Assembly: GCA_034440615.1 (NCBI GenBank) | Contig: JAOTOM010002648.1 | Location: 1-64,000 of the forward strand | Origin: Ashinkailepas kermadecensis | Lineage: Eukaryota; Arthropoda; Thecostraca; Neolepadidae | DNA length: 64,000 nt | Reading direction: 5' to 3' | Shown: positions 38,501 through 50,500 of the stretch, in pieces | Layout of the letters: each line of letters begins with the position of its first letter | Position numbering within the stretch: the stretch's first letter is position 1 | Made by a program: the position numbers and the translations under genes | Notes under the pieces: generated by a model | Told to the model about the DNA's origin: nothing | Databases searched by the model: none | What the model saw: only the letters and a program-made list of their open reading frames with translations

Positions 38501-41500
38501 CTGCAGCCTCCCCGCAGCCTCCCCTGCAGCCTCCCCGCAGCCTCCCCTGCAGCCTCCCCCGCAGCCTCCCCTGCAGCCTCCCCTGCAGCCTCCCCTGCAG
38601 CCTCCCTGCAGCCTCCCCTGCAGCCTCCCCTGCAGCCTCCCCTGCAGCCTCCCCTGCAGCCTCCCTGCAGCCTCCCTGCAGCCCCCTGCAGCCTCCCCTG
38701 CAGCCTCCCCTGCAGCCTCCCTGCAGCCTCCCCTGCAGCCTCCCCCCTGCAGCCTCCCCTGCAGCCTCCCCTGCAGCCTCCCCTGCAGCCTCCCCGCAGC
38801 CTCCCCTGCAGCCTCCCCTGCAGCCTCCCCTGCAGCCTCCCCGCAGCCTCCCCGCAGCCTCCCCTGCAGCCTCCCCGCAGCCTCCTCCCCGCAGCCTCCC
38901 CGCAGCCTCCCCGCAGCCTCCCCGCAGCCTCCCCGCAGCCTCCCCGCAGCCTCCCCGCAGCCTCCCCGCAGCCTCCCCGCAGCCTCCCCTGCAGCCTCCC
39001 CTGCAGCCTCCCCTGCAGCCTCCCCGCAGCCTCCCTGCAGCCTCCCCGCAGCCTCCCCGCAGCCTCCCCGCAGCCTCCCCGCAGCCTCCCCGCAGCCTCC
39101 CCGCAGCCTGCCCAACCCCACCAGGCGTCAGCTGCTAGGTGACCCTTTCAGCCGGCAGTTGAACATGAGCGCGTGCAGCGACTAGAAGCCGTGTCTTGCC
39201 AGGACAGATACAGCCACCGAAGTCGGCCGCTCTGCTGACTGTATTACCTGGCGGCTAGTGGTGGCTGATGTGTGCTACCTCATTCAGTATTTAAACAAAG
39301 CGTATCATGTGTTATTTAACAACTGACACCTTTTTCGTATAGAACCTGACACCTCTGTCGGATAACACCTGACACACATCGGCTGGATGCCAGGCAGCAT
39401 CTCAGTCACAGCTGACTGATGTCGGTCAACAGCTGACATTTGTGTCCGATGTCAGCTGGTAATTGACAGCTCACTGGTGTCGGCCAACAGCTGGCATTTG
39501 TGTCCGATATCAGCTGGTAATTGACAGCTCACTGACGTCGGTCAACAGCTGGCATTTGTGTCCGATGTCAGCTGGTAATTGACAGCTCACTGGTGTCGGT
39601 CAACAGCTGGCATTTGTGTCCGATGTCAGCTGGTAATTGACAGCTCACTGACCTCGGTCAACAGCTGGCATTTGTGTCCGATGTCAGCTGGTAATTGACA
39701 GCTCACTGACGTCGGTCAACAGCTGGCATTTGTGTCCGATGTCAGCTGGTAATTGACAGCTCACTGGTGTAGGCCAACAGCTGGCATTTGTGTCCGATAT
39801 CAGCTGGTAATTGACAGCTCACTGACGTCGGTCAACAGCTGGCATTTGTGTCCGATGTCAGCTGGTAATTGACAGCTCACTGGTGTCGGTCAACAGCTGG
39901 CATTTGTGTCCGATGTCAGCTGGTAATTGACAGCTCACTGACCTCGGTCAACAGCTGGCATTTGTGTCCGATGTCAGCTGGTAATTGACAGCTCACTGAC
40001 GTCGGTCAACAGCTGGCATTTGTGTCCGATGTCAGCTGGTAATTGACAGCTGACTGATGTCGGTCAACAGCTGGAATTTGTGTCCGATGTCAGCTGGTAA
40101 TTGACAGCTCACTGGTATCGGTCAACAGCTGATATTTGTGTCCGATGTCAGCTGGTAATTGACAGCTCACTGGTGTCGGTCAACAGCTGGCATTTGTGTC
40201 CGATGTCAGCTGGTAATTGACAGCTCACTGGTGTCGGTCAACAGCTGACATTTGTGTCCGATGTCAGCTGGTAATTGACAGCTCACTGGTGTCGGTCAAC
40301 AGCTGATATTTGTGTCCGATGTCAGCTGGTAATTGACAGCTCAATGACGTCGGTCAACAGCTGATATTTGTGTCCGATGTCAGCTGGTAATTGACAGCTC
40401 ACTGGTTTCGGCCAACAGCTGGCATTTGTGTCCGATATCAGCTGGTAATTGACAGCTCACTGACGTCGGTCAACAGCTGATATTTGTGTCCGATATCAGC
40501 TGGTAATTGACAGCTCACTGGTGTCGGTCAACAGCTGGCATTTGTGTCCGATATCAGCTGGTAATTGACAGCTCACTGACGTCGGTCAACAGCTGATATT
40601 TGTGTCCGATATCAGCTGGTAATTGACAGCTCACTGACGTCGGTCAACAGCTGATATTTGTGTCCGATGTCAGCTGGTAATTGGCACGCTTGGCTGTGCT
40701 GATGTGTGCCATCACGTAACCAAAGCTGTCGTCAACACGCAATGTTACATTGCCAGACTAATTACTTGTGATGCAGGTGCGTCAATTCTGGTTAGTATTC
40801 AGTCATTAGCTCAAGTATCTTGCCTGCCTATCATATTTATTTATGGAAGCACTCTGTCTGGTTAGATGCGCTGTCTGTATTGTAGCTCTATTGAATTTCG
40901 GTCGTGGTTTGTTTTACAGTATTTTATTTGAATTCCTATTGGACGAAAGTTGAAACTTTCGCAGAAATGTTGATTCGTAATGATGCAGATGGCGCAAAAT
41001 TTCGGTAACGTGTTATTATTCGTGTAATTTGTGCCCATAAGTGGCGCAGAGCTTAATATAAGATCTAGCTGTTATCGTCTGTTATCATCTGTTATCATCT
41101 GTTATCATCTGTGGTGGTCAGTCAGAGGTATCCGGTAGTGTGGCTGCCCACCAGCCGTACACTGCGGCTGCCCACCAGCCGTACTGGAGGCCGGACCCCA
41201 GCTGGTTACCGGGGGTCAGACGCATGATGGCGGACATCAGTGACCTGGCCTCCCCCTAAACCCGCCTCTTAAGCTACCCCTGGACCTGCCCCGACCTACC
41301 TCTCTTCTCGTTCATCATACCTACATCTGAACCCGCAGTTTAAGCTACCCCTGGACCTGCCCCGACCTACCTCTCTTCCCATTCACGATACCTACCTCTG
41401 AACCCGCATCTTAAGCTACCCCTGGACCTGCCCTGACCTACCTCTCTTCTCGTTCATCATACCTACATCTGAACCCGCAGTTTAAGCTGGTGCGTTCCAT

Positions 41501-44500
41501 GGCAGATCGACCAATGCACTTCACCCCATAAATTTGGATTGGAACCAAAATTTGTTCACATGGTATTATTTGGCTCTGAATACGACTGTGCAATTTTCAG
41601 TCCGATTCGGCCAACGGTTTTTAAGCTATAGCCTCCCGCATTATTTTTAGGTCAACTAACATGAGTGGGTTTGACGCAGGATATCTTATCAATTAGAATC
41701 GGAAAGGGTGGCAAATGATACATATATATGTATATATTTGAGAAGAAAGAGGATCAGCTGAAACATTCCCGAAATATAATATGAGTATTTCATACATTTG
41801 ACCTCGCGACCTCATGAACTCGTGACCTCCCGTGATCCCTAGCCCATCGAAATTGACAAATTTGACGGCGGAAATAATAACGGGCATGATTTCGCTGACC
41901 AAACAAAAAATTGCGTCCTTATAAATATCCGATATGACCGTCCGCTCTTCATGACCTTTTGCGATTTTGCGTTTTCCGGATATGATTGATTTCGTGTCAG
42001 CTTTCTTCCATTGGAAAGCTGCATGACGTAGAACAATGACATGCGGGTATATTATTGGAAAACGTTTTCTAAGAAAACAAAATCATACCTTTTTAATGTA
42101 GATCTTATAGTTTCCATTACAAACCATCGCTAATTTCAATGTCAATTCTTACGATAGGTCACCCATGGGTTTATTTACGCGTATTTATTTACGCTTATTT
42201 ACGATGCATTTGTACTTCGGAACAACTGATACGTATTGAATAACATCAAGCATGGAAACACAACCCGACCCTATTAAATCAGGTTCTATTACCTACATAT
42301 TGAATCTGGTGCGGTAGATATTCCGGGCACAGTCTACGTGCACTGTGGCAACAAACAGTGGCTTGCAATAGGTGTTCGACTGCACGTCCATATTATAAAT
42401 GATGTTCTGCAGGTGGAAAGAAGGCATAATTGCACTTATTGTTCTGATGTTAGCATCGTTGAAGATGGTCAGACCGCATCGTTGTCATGTTTGATGGCAC
42501 TCAGTACGTGTTGTAAGTAACCACCAGATGTTCTGACGAAAATTACGCCGTTGCACGGAAATAAGCTACGACACCATGGTGATCATAAAATGTTCAACCC
42601 TTGTTAAGAAAGCTACAAGAGTTGCATTGGAGAGCTACAAATGTGTAAGTTGGACAAACAAGTTTTCAACATGTGACTTGTATTTCGTTGTTCTATTATG
42701 TACTGCCTAGTGCAGTGCAATAATGTGCAATAATGTGCAATATGCACGGAGTTCCCAAAACGTGAAAAATATAACCACAGAAAATGTGTGAACTTGTTCG
42801 TGTTTTTGGGGACACGCTACCGTGTTTTTGGGGACATGTATACCGTGTCAACAAAAAAAAAACGCATGTGTTTGCATTACGATAGGGATTCGACTGTACG
42901 TCCATGTAAATGATGCCTACCGGTAGAATGAAGACAATTGTACTTCTTGTTATGAGGCCAGCATTGTCAGATGCTTCGATTACCAGACCACCAGATGTTC
43001 CGATGTAAAATTACGTCGTCACACGTGACAGGCCTATGGATGACCTATTGGTAACGGATGACCTGGAACTTTGTGAGGTTCGTTAAGGCAAACTATAAGA
43101 CTTACATCAATAAGTTTTTAATGTTTTTTTTTTGGAGCAAACTTTTTTATATCACCCTTTTTGGGGCGTCGGTAGCTCAGTGGTTAAGCTGAACTTCTGG
43201 CAAGTCAGAGGTACAGGATTCGATTCCCCGCGGCGCCCGCCCTTCCTGCCAGGGTGAGAGGCAGGTGACGCCATATGGCCTCAGCTGCTGAGTGCGTCGT
43301 AAAGTCACATCCACCACTTATATCACCCTTTTTAGTTCATTGTTCGATCGCCCGTAGTTATCTAATCGGAGAAAACTTACTCGAAATCCGTCCGTTCCGA
43401 AAATCGCAAAATCATATAAATCCATGTATAACGGACGCCTACATGGGATATTTAATAACAAAACGTATTTTTATATGGCAGCCAAGTCATGTCCGTTAGT
43501 ATTTCTGCCATCAAATTTGTGAATTTCAATGGGCTAGGGGTCACAGAAGGTCACGAGGTCAAACGTAAGAAATGGTGATATTTTGTCAAGGATGTGTTTT
43601 CTTCAGTCATTTTTCTTCTCAAAGATGCATAATATGTCTCACTTCCTCTTCGATGTGCGCTAAATGACCGAACCGAGTCGATGCGCCCTAAAACTCAAAT
43701 AACCAACCAACCAACCAACCAACCACTTCCTCTTCATTACCGATGAGATATCTATCGCCAAAGATACCCTTGTATGACCTCAAAATACTGCCGGAGGCTA
43801 TAACTCCGAAACCGTTAGTCGGATCGGGCTAAAACTTGTTCAGGCGTGTTCAGAGCACAAGACTACCCTGTACACCAATTTTGGTCGAAATCCAACTTTA
43901 GTGGGTGTAAAATTGGAAAATATTTGGTCGATCTGTCGTGGAACGCACCAGCTACTCTTGGACCTGCTCCGACCGACCTCTCTTCCCGTCCATGATACCT
44001 TCCTCTGATCCCGCACCTTAAGCTATCCCTGTACCTCCCCGACTTACTTCTCCTCCCGTTCAGGATACCTACCTCTGAACCCACACATTAAGCTACTTCT
44101 TGACCTGCCCCATCTACCTCTTCTCGTTCATGATACCCTCCTCTGATCCCACACATTAAGCTACTTCTGGACCTGCCCCGATCTACCTCTCTTCTCGTTC
44201 ATGATGCCCACCTCTGGACCCACACATTAAGCTACTTCTGGACCTGTCCCTGTCCCTGCCCAATCTACCTCTCCTCCCGTTCATGATGCCCACCTCTGGA
44301 CCCGCCGATGGCCTAAATCTGAGCCGTCCCCTGCCCTTCCCGTGGTTCCACCCCTGACGGTTCGTGTGTGGGCATTGTGTCACCGGTGTGACCCATCCGT
44401 GTCGGCTCGTGACATATCCCTGGCTCCCGAGCTGGCCTGTCCGCAAACCATGACGTAATCGATTTCTGTACCCTCTGACCTAGCATTACTCGGTTTGAGG

Positions 44501-47500
44501 ACATTATGTTGGAGCCGGCCGTGAAATGGCGTGCCGCCTGATGTGACGCGACCTGGCCGGTTGTAGATCTGATCTCGCTTGGCCGTCTGTGTGTGAAGGT
44601 GTTGTGAGGCTCCCCCGCATCTGCTGTCGTGGCTCGGTGACGTGACGTGACGCCTCGCCCGACGTGGTGCGCTGTGAAGCCGACGCTGCCCTGCCCCCAG
44701 ATCGGTGGCCGCGTGGACAAGACTGCTGCCGTGCTGGAGCACGAGCGGGCCGTGCTGGCCGGTCCCGTCGACGACCCTCTGGCGCGCCAAGCCGACGCTG
44801 TGCTGGACGCTGTGGCGCGTGACGGCGCTGTGTGTGCTGTGCCGACGCGCGCCGACTCTAGTGACAGCGAGAGCGACAGTGAAAGCGACAGCGACGCGTC
44901 GAACGCGAGCGGGCCGACGGGCACCGTCGTGCGGACAAACAATGCGGATGGTGTGGCGACGGGTGACGTGCAGAGCGTGAGTGAGGACGGGGTGGGTGAT
45001 GCCGCTCAGAGCGTGCGTGAGGACGGGGTGGGTGATGCCGCTCAGAGCGTGAGTGAGGACGGGGTGGGTGATGCCGTTCAGAGCGTGAATGAGGACGGGG
45101 TGGGTGATGCCGCTCAGAGCGTAAGTGAGGACCGGGTGGGTGATGCCGCTCAGAGCGTGCATGAGGACCGGGTGGGTGATGCCGCTCAGAGCGTGAATGA
45201 GGGCCAGAAGACCGGTACTGCACAGAGTGTGAGCGAGGACCAGGCGAGCGATGCCATCCAGCGTGTCAGTGAGGATCAGGAGAGTGGTGGCGCTCAGAAT
45301 GTGAGTGAGGACGGGGTGGGTGATGCCACTCAGAGCGTGAATGAGGGCCGGGACACTCGCGGTGTCCCAGAGAGCGGTGACACTCGCTTGGGTGATGACC
45401 ATGCGAGTGAGGACCCAGAGAGCAGTGACACTCGCTTGGGTGATGACCATGCGGGTGAGGACCCAGAGAGCAGTGACACTCGCTTGGGTGATGACCATGC
45501 GAGTGAGGACCCAGAGAGCAGTGACACTCGCTTGGGTGATGACCAGGCGAATGAGGACCCAGAGAGCGGTGACACTCGCTTGGGTGAGGACCTGGCGAGC
45601 GATGCCGCTCAGAGTGCAAGTGAGGGCCTGGCGAGTGGTGGCGTCCAGAGTAGTCTGTGCCGTGACGATCGAGTGTGTGAGGACGACTCTTGTGGCGCCT
45701 CCGGGGTGGCCAGCGGCGGCGGCAGCGGCGGCGGCCACACTGTAGCCAGCGGTGCTGCGCTGGGGCCGATGGGGACTGCCGACCAGTCCGTGGAAGTCAC
45801 TCGGTCACAGACACACCTCCCTGTCGGCCCACAGTCTGTGTCACCTCGCACATCACAACACGTGCCAGCTTCCGAATCAGAGCCGGAGCCAGAGCTGGAG
45901 CCGAGGTCGGAGTCGAGTGGGGAGCAGAAAGAGGAGCCGAACCGGGAGCAGAGCAGGCCGACGGAACGGCTGTCGCTGGTGCAGCAGCGCGTGCGCCAGA
46001 TAGCCGCCGCTGAGAGGCCCCAGCCGGCGCCGAGACGCCATCAGAGGCCGCCGGCGGCCCGCACTCAGGTGGAGACGAGCCGCCACGTGATAGGCTCTGA
46101 CCGCAGCCGAAGCGGGGCCGACGCGGCGTGTGACGAGGTGGCCGCCGAGGTGACCACCGAGCCAACTGGACAATCTGGGCCGGTGTGCCGTCGACCGTCG
46201 ATCGGCACACACTCGGATATCGGCCGGCCGGAACACGACCCACCCGCCGCCGAGACTCTCAACCCGTTCGACGACCACGACGACGACGACGACGACGAGG
46301 GCCAGCTATCGGTGGAGCGGGAGTCCGCGTCTGGTGTGGCAGTGCCTGACCCAACACCGCAGAAACCAGCTGCCGAACAATGCAACCCGTTCGATGATGA
46401 TGACGGCGACGAAGAGGATCCTGGGGAATATGGCGCGAGTACCAAGGAAGAGACACGGGGGAAGGAGGAGACTAAGGAGGACGATGAATACCCGGATGAT
46501 TTGAACCCCTTTGGGGAAGAAGACGAGGGTGAGAAGCCAGTCCCCGAGACTCTGACGGTGAAACCCGTCCCGAAGTCGGTCAGTTTAAATCCATTTGGCG
46601 ATGATGAAGAGGTCGAGGAGCAAGAGACGGAGGAGACGGCGCCGTCGTCAGGTTGCATGACGCCTACTGCCAGCCAACAGACGTCTCCTGCTAAAGCCGT
46701 GAGGTAAAGCGTACCGGTCTGAAGCGACCCGCCTGTGTGGTGTTTTGTCTCGTAATAATCATCTAGTCAAGGTGTCTGTGCTGAGTCAATATTTTAAAAA
46801 GTTTTATCTAATTGCATGGATTTCACGTATCAGCTCTACTTGCTGCTAGCCTAACCTTAGCTACTTGTACCGACCTCCAGGGCAGACGTGGGTCGTGGTC
46901 TGGCTGAATTCACGTATCACTCAAACTTACGGTATTCTGGTGTCCAGCCTCTCATGTCTCCGTCGAATTTCTACCCACACTATGCTGTCTCACCTCAGGG
47001 AGGGAACAATGGCCAGGATGGGTGGATCGCTGCAATCGGCGAAAGACTAAATGCGAAAGAGCAGTAACCTTTAAGGAAGGCCAGACTGATCCGTGGTTGT
47101 TGATGACAGAGGATAAACTTCTATCTATGTTCCAATCTGTTCCCGTGTAACCGACTGATTTGCACCTATTGTTCCAGCAGTCCGCGTGAAATAAACCCTT
47201 TTGAGAAGCCTCCCCGGCCGCCTCCGCCCACACTGGACCGCCGTGTAATGGCGGCCCGCATCGGAGGCAGTCCCGCCGGTCAGCGGCGTACACAGTCCCC
47301 TGGTGAGAGGGCAGCGGCGAACCATTGGCGGTTCCGTTTCTGTTTTCCCTTGGCACACCTCGGTGGTAGTGCCAGCAGAAGTGTCACTTCTCTACCGTGG
47401 AAAGTCATATGTAAGGGTAATACATGGCATATATCTAAGGCATCTTGATATCTATTGACTTCAGGCTCGCTCTTTCCCATGATGGTTGTGGTTTTTAAAT

Positions 47501-50500
47501 GCATTGTCAGCGTGGATGTCAGTGAGTTGAGAAGGAGTTTATAGCGACTCGCCTATCTCGAGTAGACATGGCGAAAAACCGGCAGTCGGAATCGCTGGTG
47601 TTAGTGAGTTAATGATAAATTATTATTGAAATATGGTTGGATATGCCGCATATTGAGCATTCAATCAACATCCTTTCCATAGAAGCATCGACCATCGTGC
47701 TTCTTGATGTATGCTTATGAAGTCTTCATCCATCATTTCTAGCAGTATCTTAAGTATCATGCTTATGCTCACCATTACGGATCGTGACACACGAACATCT
47801 CTTAGCATAATTTCAGGTAATGAAGCTGCCTATGATGTGGTCTGTTATGCTAGTTTTTAACATGCAATTGCAATACCAGTTTTTGGCATGCATATTTTTC
47901 TTGTTATCACAAGTATAAAAATCTCCAAATTAGGTATGTGTCAAAACAAGCAAAGGAGGTTCACTTGTAAGCGCGTTATGGAGCTGAACATTGAGCTTCG
48001 AAGACATACAATGTATTTTAAACCACATCATTGTGATGGCGAATTTCGCCATCCGACTGTACTCGCTTCGACATCTTACACATTAAAAAACATTATTTTA
48101 ACACTGCAGTGAGTGGGGAGAGAGTGTATAACGGCTCACCTGTCTCGGGTAGGCATGACGAACGACCAGCGGTCGGGATCTCTCACCTCTCTCACCTGCT
48201 CGTCGGGCAAGAAGAAGCGGCCGGCGCCGCGCCCGCCCGGTGGCGGCCGCTCGCCCGGTGGCGGCCGCTCGCCCGGTGGCGGCCGCTCGCCCGGTGGCGG
48301 CCGCTCGCCCGGTGGCGGCCGCTCGCCCACAGCCAGTCTGGTGAGTGGCCAGCACTCCGCCTCAGCAGCGTCCGCCGCTGGCAGCCGGTGTCGCTGAGCT
48401 CGCCCAGGCACAGGCTTGGCGATATAAAGGAGCATCCTTTCTTCAAAGGGAGCCGACAGCTTGGCGTGTGGGGCGTTTGTCTCGTAACCGCAAGGCCCCG
48501 GGTTGCCGTGACGTGTGATAGTGTTGATGGTACAGGTGGACGGTATGGGTGTTTGGTCAGTTCGGGGACGGAATTTTCTCGTTACCGGTCTTGTTGCCGT
48601 GACGTGTGATGGTGTTGATGGTGCAGGTGGAAGGTATGGGTGTTTGGTCAGTTCGGGACGGCGTTTGTCTCGTTACCGGTCTTGTTGCCGTGACGTGTGA
48701 TAGTGTTGATGGTGCAGGTGGAAGGTATGGGTGTTTGGTCAGTTCGGGGACGGCGTTTGTCTGGTTACCGGCCCTGTGTTTGCCGTGACGTCTGACGGAG
48801 CGCTCTGTCGATAGGGCGCCTCGCCAATGGGCTCACCCACCACTCTGCGGAAGCGACACGCCCCGCCCCCGCCGCCCGGCACGGGCCAATCGGGGTCAAT
48901 CCCGGCGGCCAGCCCGCCCAATCCGGAGCGCAGCAAAGCTGAGAAAGAACAGAACAACTACACAAAAATGAGCCTTGTCAACAAGTCGACGGAGGGGCAG
49001 TACAAGCGGAGGAAGGGGCCAGCTCCGCTCCGACCCAAGCCCATCAAGAGACAGGCGAGTAGTTTAGGGGTCTCAAGGTACCCGTCTCACAACTGAGAGG
49101 TTGTGGGTTCGAGTGCCGCCTGTCGCTACTCTACCGCAACCAATCGGCACGGCAGCTAGATGACGCTGTATGAGGAGAGGGGAGGCGTCGTAACACCAAT
49201 AACCACCAGACAGGCGAGTATGCGGAAACCTTTGACGGACAGATCATACCAGGCGGCACTCTTGCTTCTCAGTGGAACGAGATGCAAGCAGGAGAGCCGA
49301 CAATGAATGTACTGAGCATGAAATCGCTCTTGACCCGCCGTTTCCGTGCGGCTTTCAGTCCGAAGTTCGTGCGAAGACGGATTGCGCCCTACCCACCTGC
49401 TATTTGAGGGATGTACCGTTCGATTACTTCGCAAGGTAGTGCAAGCGAATCGTGATGAAATATGTGCAACCACACCTGCAAAGCTTCAAATATGGTCATC
49501 CGACACAGGAACCGAAAAGTGGAAAGTTGAGATATTTCTTCTGGAATCTCATGGTATCTCATGGTTCTTCTGGAATATCTTCCATATTGACGCGTGAGCA
49601 CTTCAAATTTTCCAGAAGGTTAATTCAATCATCTCCTCATACAACATATACACGGGCAATATATATATATATGCGGTACATACAGTGCATGTACAGTACG
49701 TTTCGATGCAATTTCAGACCCACCCGGGTCGGAGTGCCCGCTGCTGGTGTGAACATGCGTGCAAATGCGAATCATACTCCACATGCATAGTCAGGCGCGA
49801 ACTGAGGCGAATGTTGGGTGGAAATACGTCAGTCCCTCTCGGCGTTCGATGCATGTGCGTCAAGTGACGTAGGTGTGACCTGTCATACCCGCAACTTTTC
49901 CTCCGTGAAAGTGCAACTGATCATAGGTATGCCTCATGGCTTTTGGGGTTGCGCCTACGATCTATAGGACAAGTTTGAGGGATCCAAGCGTCAAATTTTC
50001 CAGGGGCAAAACTGCTAAGGGTGTAAAAAAACTCCTGGAAACATCATTGATCACAAAACTCATACCTTGGACCACAATTGATCACAAAACACCTCGGGGA
50101 CCACCATTCATTATTGCATTAAAAATTGCCAATTGCCCTGACACTGGCTGCAATATACTTCGGCTTCATTTCGGCGTATGCATTCATTGTACGTTCTTAG
50201 TTTTTGACTAGACAAGCCACGGATCCTCTAAAGCATCAAATCATCGAACTCACTAATACCGGAGCAGCTCGTGGTAGAGCTGACCCGACTTGGCCCGCCT
50301 CCCGGGTCAAGGAGTGAGAATTAGCTCATGGCCTGGCTTGACGTATATATCAGGCCAGGACTCTACCCTAAAAGAGAGCAGACCTGACTTGTATTTCAGG
50401 TCACGACGCTTCCTCTGGAAGAGACTTAGCTGACCTGAGGTGACCTGCATCTCAGGTCAAGCCACTGCCGTTGAAGGGGAACCAGTAGACCTGACTCGTG

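Larger units (their letters stand above)
41489..43949. mobile_element. Non-coding transposon with ~550-600 bp terminal inverted repeats
   Basis: The left end GGTGCGTTCC (41489) and right end GGAACGCACC (43949) are inverted. Homology continues inward to about 42015 and 43345 (for example TAGCCCAT-GAAATT-ACAAATT on one arm, its complement on the other). The flanks show AGCT on both sides (41485-41488 and 43950-43953), a 4-bp duplication or part of the termini. The interior (~1.3 kb) has no coding capacity. It carries a SINE and a mini-SINE. Confidence 0.8.

Noticed and set aside
38153..39142. Ala/Pro/Ser- and Gly/Ala-rich frames of more than 300 codons
   Set aside because: Pure 11/12-bp repeat translation within intron 4.
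49055..49075. Exonised SINE at the end of exon 8 using AG|GTACCC
   Set aside because: This gives phase 2, which does not fit the exon 9 start required by conserved residues.
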